Source: Gammaproteobacteria bacterium (lineage in GTDB: Bacteria; Pseudomonadota; Gammaproteobacteria; Burkholderiales; Gallionellaceae). From it: DNA of 64,000 nt. Position 1 is the first letter of the stretch, and every line of letters begins with the position of its first letter. Of this stretch, positions 57,084-64,000 are shown in pieces. A program made the position numbers and the translations under genes. The notes under the pieces are model-generated. The model saw only the letters and a program-made list of their open reading frames with translations, was not told the DNA's origin and ran no database searches. The stretch is from NCBI GenBank assembly GCA_018814405.1, contig JAHIZO010000002.1, positions 1 to 64,000 on the forward strand, given 5' to 3'.

Positions 57084-58412
57084 TTGAAGAAACTGTATAT
57101 CAAAACTTATGGTTGCCAGATGAACGAGTATGACTCGGACAAGATGGCGGATGTGATGCTGGCGGGTGCAGAGTTGGAGCAGACGGACAAACAGGAAGAG
57201 GCGGACATCATTTTGTTCAATACCTGTTCCATTCGCGAGAACGCCGAGAACAAAGTGTTTTCCGATCTTGGTCGTGCGCGTGCTTTGAAAAAAACCAATC
57301 CGAATCTCTTGATCGGTGTCGGTGGGTGTGTGGCGAGTCAGGAAGGCGATGTCATCGTCAAACGCGCGCCTTATGTCGATGTGGTGTTCGGCCCGCAGAC
57401 CTTGCATCGCCTGCCGGAGTTGATCAAAGAACGCCTCTCCAGTGGCAAGGCGCAGATAGATATCAGTTTCCCCGAGATCGAGAAGTTCGACCACTTGCCT
57501 GCCTCGCAAACTGCGCATGGCACGGCATTCGTATCCATCATGGAAGGTTGCAGTAAATACTGTACGTTCTGTGTGGTGCCGTTCACACGCGGTGAAGAAG
57601 TGTCGCGCCCGTTTGAAGACGTGATGCGCGAAGTGGAGAAATTGATCGCGCAGGGCGTGGGTGAGATCACGCTGCTGGGACAGAATGTGAATGCCTATCA
57701 GGGTATGACGGACGACGGTGACACGGTGGACTTCGCCTTCCTGTTGCGCGCCATCGCCGCGCTGGATGATATTCAGCGCCTGCGCTACACCACTTCGCAT
57801 CCGCGCGAGATGTCGCAGCGCGTGATAGATGTCTATGCGGATACGCCCAAGTTGGTAAGCCATCTGCACCTGCCGGTGCAGTCCGGTTCGGATCGTGTGT
57901 TGGCAGCGATGAAGCGCGGCTACACTGCGCTGGAATATAAGTCCGTTGTGCGCAGGCTACGTGCTGCGCGTCCCGATATCGCCATCGCATCTGACTTCAT
58001 CATCGGTTTTCCCGGCGAGACTGACGCCGATTTCGAGGCGACGATGAAGCTGATCGATGATGTTGGTTTCGATGCGAGCTACAGTTTCGTGTTCAGCCCG
58101 CGTCCGGGCACGCCCGCGGCAGAGATGCAGGATGACACGCCGGATGAAGTGAAGATGGATCGATTGCATCGTTTGCAGGCCCGAATCAGCGAACTGGAAC
58201 ATGAATACAGCCAGCGGATGGTGGGCACGGTGCAGCGCGTGGTGGTGGAGAGCATCTCCAAGAAGAATGCAGGAGAATTGGCGGGGCGCACCGAGAACAA
58301 CCGGGTGGTGAACTTCGCGGGGTCCCCCGGCATGCTGGGGCGCTATCTGAATGTGCGTATCACTGCAGTCTCTAACCATACCTTGCGCGGGGAAGTGATC
58401 GAGGCAGTATGA
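57084..58412 (+). CDS. miaB: tRNA-2-methylthio-N6-isopentenyladenosine synthase MiaB
   Basis: A 442-residue radical SAM methylthiotransferase that modifies A37 of tRNAs. The N-terminal UPF0004 domain has the auxiliary-cluster cysteines in [20 protein letters not shown] and [11 protein letters not shown]. The radical SAM motif is [11 protein letters not shown] (about residue 155-165). A TRAM domain ends the protein. The start is TTG with AAGGTGAGAG ahead. It overlaps ybeY by 4 bases; the usual ybeZ (phoH-like) gene is missing between them. Confidence 0.95.
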   Translation: MKKLYIKTYGCQMNEYDSDKMADVMLAGAELEQTDKQEEADIILFNTCSIRENAENKVFSDLGRARALKKTNPNLLIGVGGCVASQEGDVIVKRAPYVDVVFGPQTLHRLPELIKERLSSGKAQIDISFPEIEKFDHLPASQTAHGTAFVSIMEGCSKYCTFCVVPFTRGEEVSRPFEDVMREVEKLIAQGVGEITLLGQNVNAYQGMTDDGDTVDFAFLLRAIAALDDIQRLRYTTSHPREMSQRVIDVYADTPKLVSHLHLPVQSGSDRVLAAMKRGYTALEYKSVVRRLRAARPDIAIASDFIIGFPGETDADFEATMKLIDDVGFDASYSFVFSPRPGTPAAEMQDDTPDEVKMDRLHRLQARISELEHEYSQRMVGTVQRVVVESISKKNAGELAGRTENNRVVNFAGSPGMLGRYLNVRITAVSNHTLRGEVIEAV

Positions 58413-58855
58413 GCGACTTACACAAACTTTCACTGTCGGTGCAATATGCCAGCGATGCCAAGCAGCTGCCGACGCGCCAACAGTTTCGCCGTTGGGTGAA
58501 GGTGGCGCTGGAACAGGATATTCAGATGGCGCTGCGCATCGTGGACGAGGTCGAAGGCCGTGCGCTGAACGAGAGTTATCGCGGTAAAGACTACGCCACC
58601 AACGTGCTGACATTTGTGTATGACGATACCGCGCCTCTGTACGGTGATGTGGTGATCTGTGCACCGGTGGTTGCGCGCGAAGCGAAAGAGCAGGGTAAAG
58701 ACCTGCTCTCGCATTATGCGCACCTTACCCTGCATGCCGCATTGCACCTGCAAGGCTATGATCATGAAAATGAAATGGATGCCGAGCAGATGGAAGCGCG
58801 AGAGACTGCGCTGATGCTCAAATTGCGGTATCCTGCGCCCTATCTAGTTAGTTAG
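58409..58855 (+). CDS. ybeY: rRNA maturation endoribonuclease YbeY
   Basis: A 148-residue metalloprotein needed for 16S rRNA 3' end processing and ribosome quality control. The zinc motif H-x3-H-x5-H is seen as [11 protein letters not shown] (about residue 114-124). [10 protein letters not shown] and [10 protein letters not shown] are also typical. It is coupled to miaB and followed by corC after 10 bases. Confidence 0.94.
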   Translation: MSDLHKLSLSVQYASDAKQLPTRQQFRRWVKVALEQDIQMALRIVDEVEGRALNESYRGKDYATNVLTFVYDDTAPLYGDVVICAPVVAREAKEQGKDLLSHYAHLTLHAALHLQGYDHENEMDAEQMEARETALMLKLRYPAPYLVS

Positions 58856-58865
58856 TAGTCAGGTA

Positions 58866-59723
58866 ATGGACGGTTCAGACAGTAGCAGTAGTAAACCCAC
58901 CTTGTTAGAACGGCTCTCCACGATGTTGCTGCGTGAGCCGGAAGATCGCGAACAACTCATCGCTTTGTTATACAACGCTTTCCAGCGCAACCTGCTGGAT
59001 GCCGATGCGCTTTCCATGATGGAAGGTGTCATTCAGGTATCGGAACGCCAAGTGCGCGAGATCATGATTCCCCGTGCGCAAATGGATGTCATCGACATCA
59101 GTCAGCCGCCCGAGCAATTCATACCTTTTGTGGTCGAGCGTGCTCACTCCCGCTTTCCGGTCGTCGAGGGCGACAAGGACAACATCATCGGCATATTGCT
59201 GGCCAAGGATCTGTTGCGCTATTACGCCGGTGAAGCGTTCAATGTGCGCGACATGCTGCGTCCGGCCGTGTTCGTGCCCGAATCGAAACGTCTCAATGTG
59301 TTGCTGCGCGATTTCCGCAGCAACCATAACCATCTTGCACTGGTAGTGGATGAATATGGCGGCGTATGCGGCATGGCCACCATCGAAGACGTGTTGGAGC
59401 AGATCGTGGGCGACATCTCCGACGAATACGACTTCGATGAAGATGAAGACAACATCATCCGCCAGGACGAGACACATTGGCGCGTCAAGGCAGACACCGA
59501 AATCGCCGACTTCAACGAAGAAGCCGGATCGACATTCAGTGATGAGGAATACGACACCGTTGGCGGCTTGGTGCTTCAGGCCGCGGGTCAGTTACCCAAG
59601 CGCGGCAGCACTTTCATAATCGATGGCTGGCAATTCACGGTGTTGCATGCGGATAGTCGCCGCTTGTATGCCTTATTGGTAGAGAAGGTGTCAGAAGAGC
59701 AGGCTGCAGCAGCGGTGTCCTAG
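58866..59723 (+). CDS. corC: CorC/HlyC-family CBS protein (magnesium/cobalt efflux)
   Basis: A 285-residue soluble protein. Two CBS domains (about 65-125 and 130-190: VREIMIPRAQMDVID, FPVVEGDKDNIIGIL, VFVPESKRLNVLLRDF) are followed by a CorC_HlyC domain (about 205-280). There is no N-terminal membrane domain, as in CorC proper. Adjacency to ybeY is conserved; lnt, the usual next gene, lies 1.9 kb further on behind a minus-strand block. Its last 4 bases overlap the convergent pseudouridine synthase gene. Confidence 0.92.
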   Translation: MDGSDSSSSKPTLLERLSTMLLREPEDREQLIALLYNAFQRNLLDADALSMMEGVIQVSERQVREIMIPRAQMDVIDISQPPEQFIPFVVERAHSRFPVVEGDKDNIIGILLAKDLLRYYAGEAFNVRDMLRPAVFVPESKRLNVLLRDFRSNHNHLALVVDEYGGVCGMATIEDVLEQIVGDISDEYDFDEDEDNIIRQDETHWRVKADTEIADFNEEAGSTFSDEEYDTVGGLVLQAAGQLPKRGSTFIIDGWQFTVLHADSRRLYALLVEKVSEEQAAAAVS

Positions 59724-60451
59724 AACTTCTCACCCTCGCGCAAGTAGCGCCACTGTCCCATCGGTAGTTTTTCCAGTTTCACATTGCCGATGCGCACGCG
59801 TTTAAGACCGGTGACTTTCAGGCCGACCAGTTCGCACATGCGGCGGATCTGGCGTTTCTTGCCTTCCTTGAGGATGAACTTCAGCTGGTCGTCGTTCTGC
59901 CAAGTGACTTTCGCGGGCTTCAGTTTCTTGCCGTCCAGTGACAGGCCGAAGTTGAGTTTATCCAGACCGTCTGCCGCGATACGCCCCGATACCCGCACCA
60001 GATATTCCTTCTCGATGTCCGAGTCTTCGCCGATGAGTTGTTTGGCGATGCGACCGTCCTGCGTCAGTACCAGCATGCCGGTGGAGTCGATGTCCAGTCG
60101 GCCCGCGGCGACTAGGCTCTTCAAATGGCGTGGCTCGAAGCGTTGCGATGAGGGGTCGAGTTTCCAGTGTTTTTCCGGTTTCACCAGCACGATGGCGGGC
60201 TGGTAGCCGTCCTCGGCCTGGCCGGAGACATAGCCCACAGGCTTATGCAGGATCACGGTCGCCAGCTCCTGCTGTTGTGATTGGGCGGCTTTTTTCAGTG
60301 TGATCTTTTGCGTCGGCAGTATCTTGCTGCCGAGTTCGCTGACCACTTCACCGTTTACCAGCACCCAGCCTTTGGCGATGTAATCGTCCGCTTCGCGGCG
60401 CGAGCAGAGTCCCTGTTCGGACATCAATTTTGAGAGTCTTATCTTTTCCAT
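59720..60451 (-). CDS. RsuA/RluB/RluF-family pseudouridine synthase
   Basis: A 243-residue rRNA-modifying enzyme. An S4 domain (about 1-60: IRLSKLMSEQGLCSRREADD) precedes the catalytic domain with Asp in AAGRLDIDSTGMLVLTQDG and the C-terminal EGKKRQIRRMC. The last motif and the S4 start resemble RluF most, but subtype cannot be settled by eye. The start is the ATG at 60451, 2 bases after the marC stop; a longer frame inside marC is rejected. Confidence 0.9.
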   Translation of the reverse strand: MEKIRLSKLMSEQGLCSRREADDYIAKGWVLVNGEVVSELGSKILPTQKITLKKAAQSQQQELATVILHKPVGYVSGQAEDGYQPAIVLVKPEKHWKLDPSSQRFEPRHLKSLVAAGRLDIDSTGMLVLTQDGRIAKQLIGEDSDIEKEYLVRVSGRIAADGLDKLNFGLSLDGKKLKPAKVTWQNDDQLKFILKEGKKRQIRRMCELVGLKVTGLKRVRIGNVKLEKLPMGQWRYLREGEKF

Positions 60452-60453
60452 GT

Positions 60454-61077
60454 TCAACCTAATGACGGGAACAGGCCGCGCAGGCCACCCGCGATGAATT
60501 CGACTGCGATGGCGGCGAGTAACAAGCCCATCAATCGTGTGACGATGGTGCTGCCAATGCTGCCCAATTTTTGAGATACCCAAGGGGCGATGAGGAAGGT
60601 CAGCCATACGGTCAGGCCCGTGGCGATAAGCACCAGCGTCATCATGCCGTAATGGCTGGCGCTATCAGCTTTGTGTGCATCCACGATCACCGCGCTGATC
60701 GCGCCGGGACCGGCCAGCAATGGCGTGGACAGCGGCACGATGGCGATGGACTGCGTGGAATCGACATCGGTGTCGTCCAGTGAGGGCGGTGCCTTGCGCC
60801 CGATCAGCATATTGATCGCCATCAGTAGCAGCAGGATGCCGCCCGCCGTACGGAAAGAATGGATGCTGATGCCGAAGAAAGAGAGGATGGCTTCGCCCAG
60901 CAACAATGCCGCAAGCAGGATACCGAACATCGTGACCGAAGCGATGCGCCCCACACGTTCGCGCTTCTGGTCGCTCATGCCGGCGGTGAGCGCGATGATG
61001 AGCGGGATGATGCCGACCGGATCGATGATCGCGAACAGGCTGATGAAGATCTTGGTGTATTCGGTGAAGTCCAGCAT
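60454..61077 (-). CDS. MarC/NAAT-family integral membrane protein
   Basis: A 207-residue protein with six predicted helices. The N-terminal FISLFAIIDPVGIIPLIIAL and the central PLSTPLLAGPGAISAVIV are MarC family signatures. The family's transport role is not established, despite the name. It sits between a cyclic-nucleotide-binding protein and a pseudouridine synthase, 7 bases and 2 bases apart, so the three likely share a transcript. Confidence 0.91.
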   Translation of the reverse strand: MLDFTEYTKIFISLFAIIDPVGIIPLIIALTAGMSDQKRERVGRIASVTMFGILLAALLLGEAILSFFGISIHSFRTAGGILLLLMAINMLIGRKAPPSLDDTDVDSTQSIAIVPLSTPLLAGPGAISAVIVDAHKADSASHYGMMTLVLIATGLTVWLTFLIAPWVSQKLGSIGSTIVTRLMGLLLAAIAVEFIAGGLRGLFPSLG

Positions 61078-61084
61078 GGAGTGT

Positions 61085-61558
61085 CTAGTCGATGTAGTCG
61101 ACCAGTTGACCTACCGCCATGCGCAGGCGGCGCGACAGGCTGACTGCGATGGCGCGAATGATGCGGGCTGCCATGAGCGGATGTTCTGCCAGCATCTTGT
61201 CCAATGCATCTTTGGATAATGTCAGCACGACGCTTTCTTCGGCGGCCTTGCAGGTGGCCGAGCGGCGTTCGCCATCCAGCACGGCCATCTCACCGAAGGC
61301 ACGGCCGTTGCCGAGTTTTACCACGTTGATCTGCTCTTCGTTCTGGTTGGTCTTAATCACGTACACGCTGCCTTCATGCACGATGCACATGAAATTTCCG
61401 ATCTCGCCTTCATGGAAGATCACTTCATCGGCGGCGAGATTGGTGATGCTGAAATAGTGCGCGGCGGTGCGCAGTTCTGCCGATGGCAGATGGTTGAATA
61501 GATCGCTTTCGACCAGCATGGCGCTGATCTCGTCGTACAGGGCGGATTGAACGGCCAT
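61085..61558 (-). CDS. Stand-alone cyclic nucleotide-binding domain protein
   Basis: A 157-residue cytoplasmic protein with one Crp-like effector domain (about 15-135). The phosphate-binding cassette NGRAFGEMAVLDGERRSAT is canonical, so it should bind cAMP or cGMP. There is no helix-turn-helix; the C-terminal RIIRAIAVSLSRRLRMAV helix ends the protein. The start is the ATG at 61558; an ATG 3 codons upstream is possible. It is divergent from lnt. Output and partner are unknown. Confidence 0.87.
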   Translation of the reverse strand: MAVQSALYDEISAMLVESDLFNHLPSAELRTAAHYFSITNLAADEVIFHEGEIGNFMCIVHEGSVYVIKTNQNEEQINVVKLGNGRAFGEMAVLDGERRSATCKAAEESVVLTLSKDALDKMLAEHPLMAARIIRAIAVSLSRRLRMAVGQLVDYID

Positions 61559-61638
61559 AGAGCGCAAGAGCAGGGGTTGAAGTGCGGCGGAAGTTACACC
61601 GTATAATCCTACGAATCAACTTAATCGCCCACTCAATT

Positions 61639-63126
61639 GTGAACAGACTCGTCACTTCTCCTTTTATGCAGACCTTGCTAGCCGGTGTGCTGGCTGTGTT
61701 CAGCTTTGCACCGTTCGGTATGTTCCCCTTGAGTGTGGTTGCGCTGTTCGTTCTGTTCCGTGTTTGGTATCGCTGTGAGAATGCGGCCCAGGCAGCCAGG
61801 GCGGGTTTTACTTTCGGTATGGGGCTGTTCAGCTTTGGCGTCGGCTGGGTCTATGTTGCGCTGCATGATTACGGTTATATGCATCCGCTGTTGGCCATCA
61901 GCGCCACCCTGTTGTTTGCGGCGGTGAACGCTTCGTTGCCCGCGCTGGCGGGATACCTGCTGTTGCGTTTTCGCACGACATCAAATGTGCGAGTGCTGCT
62001 GCTGATGCCGGCACTGTGGGTGGCTTCGGAATGGTTGCGTGGATTGCTGTTTACGGGCTTTCCCTGGTTGGTATTCGGTTACTCGCAAGTGCCAGACAGC
62101 CCTTTGCTGGGTTATGCGCCGCTATTTGGCGTGTATGGCGTGTCGTTGGCGGTGGCAGTGAGTGCGGCGGTGTTGCTGTTCGTGGTGCAGGTGCGCTGGA
62201 GTACGGCGGGCAAGATCGCACTCGGCGGTTTGAGTGCGCTGTGGCTGGTCGGCGGAGCGTTGCAGCATGTCGCATGGACGCAGCCGAATGGAGAACCGCT
62301 CAAGGTCAGCTTGCTGCAGGGAAACATTGCGCAGGATGAAAAATTCTCGCAGGAAAGACTGGTCGGCTCGCTGGAGACATATCGTCGGCTTGCGCAAAGC
62401 AGCGATGCCCGCTTGATCATCATGCCTGAAACAGCACTTCCGCTATTGCGGCACAACGTGCCTGACTATTACCAAGAGATATTGCGCGATCACATGCGCC
62501 AGAACGGCGGCGATATTTTGATCGGTGTATTCGAGAAAGAAGGCGAGCGCTACTTCAATAGCGTGTATTCGCTCGGCAGTGCCGAAAGTCAGCACTACCG
62601 CAAGGACCATCTTGTGCCTTTCGGCGAGTTCATCCCCATGCGCGGTGTGCTGGGCTGGTTCATCAACGAAGTGTTGCAGATACCGATGGGGGATCTCACC
62701 AGTGGCGGAGACGCGCAAGTGCCGCTCGATGTTGCGGGCCAGAAAGTCGCGGTGAACATCTGTTATGAAGACGTGTTCGGTGAAGAGATCATCCGGCCAT
62801 TGCCACAGGCCACGCTGCTGGTGAATGTTACCAACGATGCTTGGTATGGCGAATCGAATGCCGCTGTGCAGCACAACCAGATGTCGCAGATGCGTGCGCT
62901 GGAAACGGGGCGCATGATGTTGCGCGCCACCAATACCGGGGTCACATCCATCATCGACACCGATGGGCAGGTATTGGCGCAACTGCCGCAACATGAAGAA
63001 GGTGTGCTCACCGCTGAGGTGCAGGGGTATGTCGGCAGCACACCCTATGTGCGTTGGGGCAATATCGCTGTGCTGATTCTTCTGGCGCTGATGTTGGGTG
63101 TGGCCGCGAGATATTCGCGGCGATGA
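61639..63126 (+). CDS. lnt: Apolipoprotein N-acyltransferase
   Basis: A 495-residue inner-membrane enzyme for the last step of lipoprotein maturation. Six to seven helices (about 1-190) precede a nitrilase-like domain with the catalytic triad Glu in [11 protein letters not shown], Lys in [12 protein letters not shown] and Cys in [12 protein letters not shown]. The C-terminus has a final helix. The GTG at 61639 is chosen because the next codons are NRLVTSPF; a GTG at 61582 gives a basic extension and ATG 61666 a shorter form. No strong ribosome binding site picks one. Confidence 0.92.
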   Translation: MNRLVTSPFMQTLLAGVLAVFSFAPFGMFPLSVVALFVLFRVWYRCENAAQAARAGFTFGMGLFSFGVGWVYVALHDYGYMHPLLAISATLLFAAVNASLPALAGYLLLRFRTTSNVRVLLLMPALWVASEWLRGLLFTGFPWLVFGYSQVPDSPLLGYAPLFGVYGVSLAVAVSAAVLLFVVQVRWSTAGKIALGGLSALWLVGGALQHVAWTQPNGEPLKVSLLQGNIAQDEKFSQERLVGSLETYRRLAQSSDARLIIMPETALPLLRHNVPDYYQEILRDHMRQNGGDILIGVFEKEGERYFNSVYSLGSAESQHYRKDHLVPFGEFIPMRGVLGWFINEVLQIPMGDLTSGGDAQVPLDVAGQKVAVNICYEDVFGEEIIRPLPQATLLVNVTNDAWYGESNAAVQHNQMSQMRALETGRMMLRATNTGVTSIIDTDGQVLAQLPQHEEGVLTAEVQGYVGSTPYVRWGNIAVLILLALMLGVAARYSRR

Positions 63127-63386
63127 GCTGGTTCTGTTATCTACTGCAATGCGCGGATGACACACTCTATTGCGGTATCACCAACGATATCGACAAACGT
63201 CTCGCTGTTCACAATGCGGGCGAAGGGGCGAAATACACGCGCAGTCGTTTGCCGGTAAAGCTGGTCTACAACGAAGCATGCGCGGATCGTTCTGTCGCAT
63301 CCAAGCGCGAACGGGAGGTCAAAGCCCTGCCAAGAACCGCGAAACTGGCCTTATGCGGGGTGACGCAAGTGTCCGAAAACCCGTAA
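63123..63386 (+). CDS. GIY-YIG nuclease family protein
   Basis: An 87-residue single-domain protein. [16 protein letters not shown] is the GIY-YIG core in its YhbQ form, and [14 protein letters not shown] holds the next conserved Arg. The Glu usually used as metal ligand is found in the AVASKRERE region. YhbQ-type proteins are widespread and mostly uncharacterised. The ATG overlaps the lnt stop (ATGA). Confidence 0.9.
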   Translation: MSWFCYLLQCADDTLYCGITNDIDKRLAVHNAGEGAKYTRSRLPVKLVYNEACADRSVASKREREVKALPRTAKLALCGVTQVSENP

Positions 63387-63388
63387 AA
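63383..63388 (+). promoter_or_regulatory. -10 element with GC-rich discriminator for glyQ
   Basis: TAAAAT is followed by GCGCTCC, then 31 bases lead to the glyQ ATG. The motif TAAAATGCGCxCCTTT is shared with the glyA promoter. It overlaps the stop of the GIY-YIG gene, and no good -35 box is seen. Confidence 0.38.
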
Positions 63389-63425
63389 TGCGCTCCTTTG
63401 AAAAATCCAGCCGGTATTTATCCAT

Positions 63426-64000
63426 ATGAGCACTTCTGGTTCTGACAATATGCCCTCAACAGGGCAAGGGCCAACCTTCCAGCAGATCATCCTGACGCTG
63501 CAGAGTTTCTGGGACAAGCACGGCTGCGCACTGCTGCAGCCTTACGACATCGAGGTTGGTGCCGGCACCTTCCATACGGCCACTTTCCTGCGTGCGGTCG
63601 GCCCAGAGCCTTGGCGCGCCGCTTATGTGCAGCCTTCGCGCCGCCCCAAGGATGGCCGCTATGGTGAGAATCCGAACCGGGGACAGCACTATTACCAGTA
63701 CCAAGTAGTGATGAAGCCCTCTCCGGACAATATTCAGGACCTTTATCTGGATAGCCTGCGTGCGCTGGGCATCGATACCAACCAGCACGATATCCGTTTC
63801 GTCGAAGATGACTGGGAGTCGCCGACGCTGGGCGCATGGGGCCTGGGTTGGGAGGTGTGGCTGGATGGCATGGAAGTCACGCAGTTCACATATTTCCAGG
63901 AGGTCGGCTCCCTGTCTTGCAAACCGGTTTTGGGCGAGATCACCTATGGCCTGGAGCGCTTGGCCATGTATTTGCAGGGTGTGGAAAACATGTTTGACCT
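63426..64000 (+). CDS. glyQ: Glycyl-tRNA synthetase alpha subunit, 5' part
   Basis: The first 191 codons of GlyQ; the gene runs out of the window. [22 protein letters not shown] and YQVVMKPSP are family blocks. The class II motifs begin with [16 protein letters not shown]. About 16 N-terminal residues rich in Ser, Gly and Asn come before the conserved core; an ATG at 63450 would remove half of them. glyS should follow downstream. Confidence 0.95.
   Translation, partial: MSTSGSDNMPSTGQGPTFQQIILTLQSFWDKHGCALLQPYDIEVGAGTFHTATFLRAVGPEPWRAAYVQPSRRPKDGRYGENPNRGQHYYQYQVVMKPSPDNIQDLYLDSLRALGIDTNQHDIRFVEDDWESPTLGAWGLGWEVWLDGMEVTQFTYFQEVGSLSCKPVLGEITYGLERLAMYLQGVENMFD

Overview
The window looks like a stretch of core chromosome from a betaproteobacterium. 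Gene order and family content fit the Nitrosomonadales, possibly the Gallionellaceae; that placement is inferred from synteny and not from a search. Pointers are pepA-holC-valS, lptF-lptG, the sigma factor/DUF3619/DUF3106 trio beside ilvBHC-psd-pssA, darP opposite pmbA, birA-coaX-SPOR and nrdR-ribDE-ribB-ribH-nusB-thiL-pgpA. I see no prophage, insertion sequence, CRISPR array, integrase or conjugation gene. Genes are packed tightly and very many neighbours overlap by 4 nt (ATGA or GTGA), which implies translational coupling.

Layout. 1-180: 3' end of a 5S rRNA gene and two terminators. 0.2-7 kb: AsmA-like protein, mutY, a BepA-type protease, a Ser/Thr kinase fused to a cyclic-nucleotide-binding domain, rhodanese and TusA-like proteins. 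7-14.4 kb: valS, a small acidic protein, holC and pepA (minus), facing away from lptFG (plus). 14.4-20.6 kb: DUF3106, DUF3619 and an ECF sigma factor (minus), then ilvB-ilvH-ilvC and psd-pssA (plus). 20.7-31.6 kb (all minus): CBS protein, cobalamin adenosyltransferase, DUF1841, nth, rnfE-G-D-C-B-A, pyrD, a membrane protein, bpt, aat. 31.6-37.2 kb: a PilZ-like protein, an esterase, darP, pmbA, a LysM/FecR protein. 37.2-48.6 kb (all plus): glyA, nrdR, ribD, ribE, ribB(X), ribH, nusB, thiL, pgpA, a secreted nuclease, hrpA. 48.6-56.3 kb (plus): mqo, maeB, a coiled-coil miniprotein, patatin, birA, coaX, SPOR protein. 56.4-57 kb: tRNA(CAT) and two tandem paralogous 31-32 aa single-span membrane miniproteins. 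57-64 kb: miaB, ybeY, corC, then a minus-strand block (pseudouridine synthase, MarC, cyclic-nucleotide-binding protein), then lnt, a GIY-YIG protein and the start of glyQ.

Together the genes cover translation and tRNA modification, branched-chain amino acid, riboflavin and phospholipid synthesis, LPS and lipoprotein export, base-excision repair, an Rnf/Rsx electron-transfer complex, and a malate node (Mqo plus malic enzyme).

Most of the window is ordinary. The parts that deserve a second look are the tandem miniprotein genes at 56.5-56.9 kb, the sigma factor/His-rich membrane protein/periplasmic protein trio at 14.4-15.7 kb, the kinase-cNMP fusion at 5.1 kb, and the PilZ-like gene behind a 16-bp palindrome at 31.6 kb. 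I found no clear new multi-gene system comparable to a defence or secretion island.
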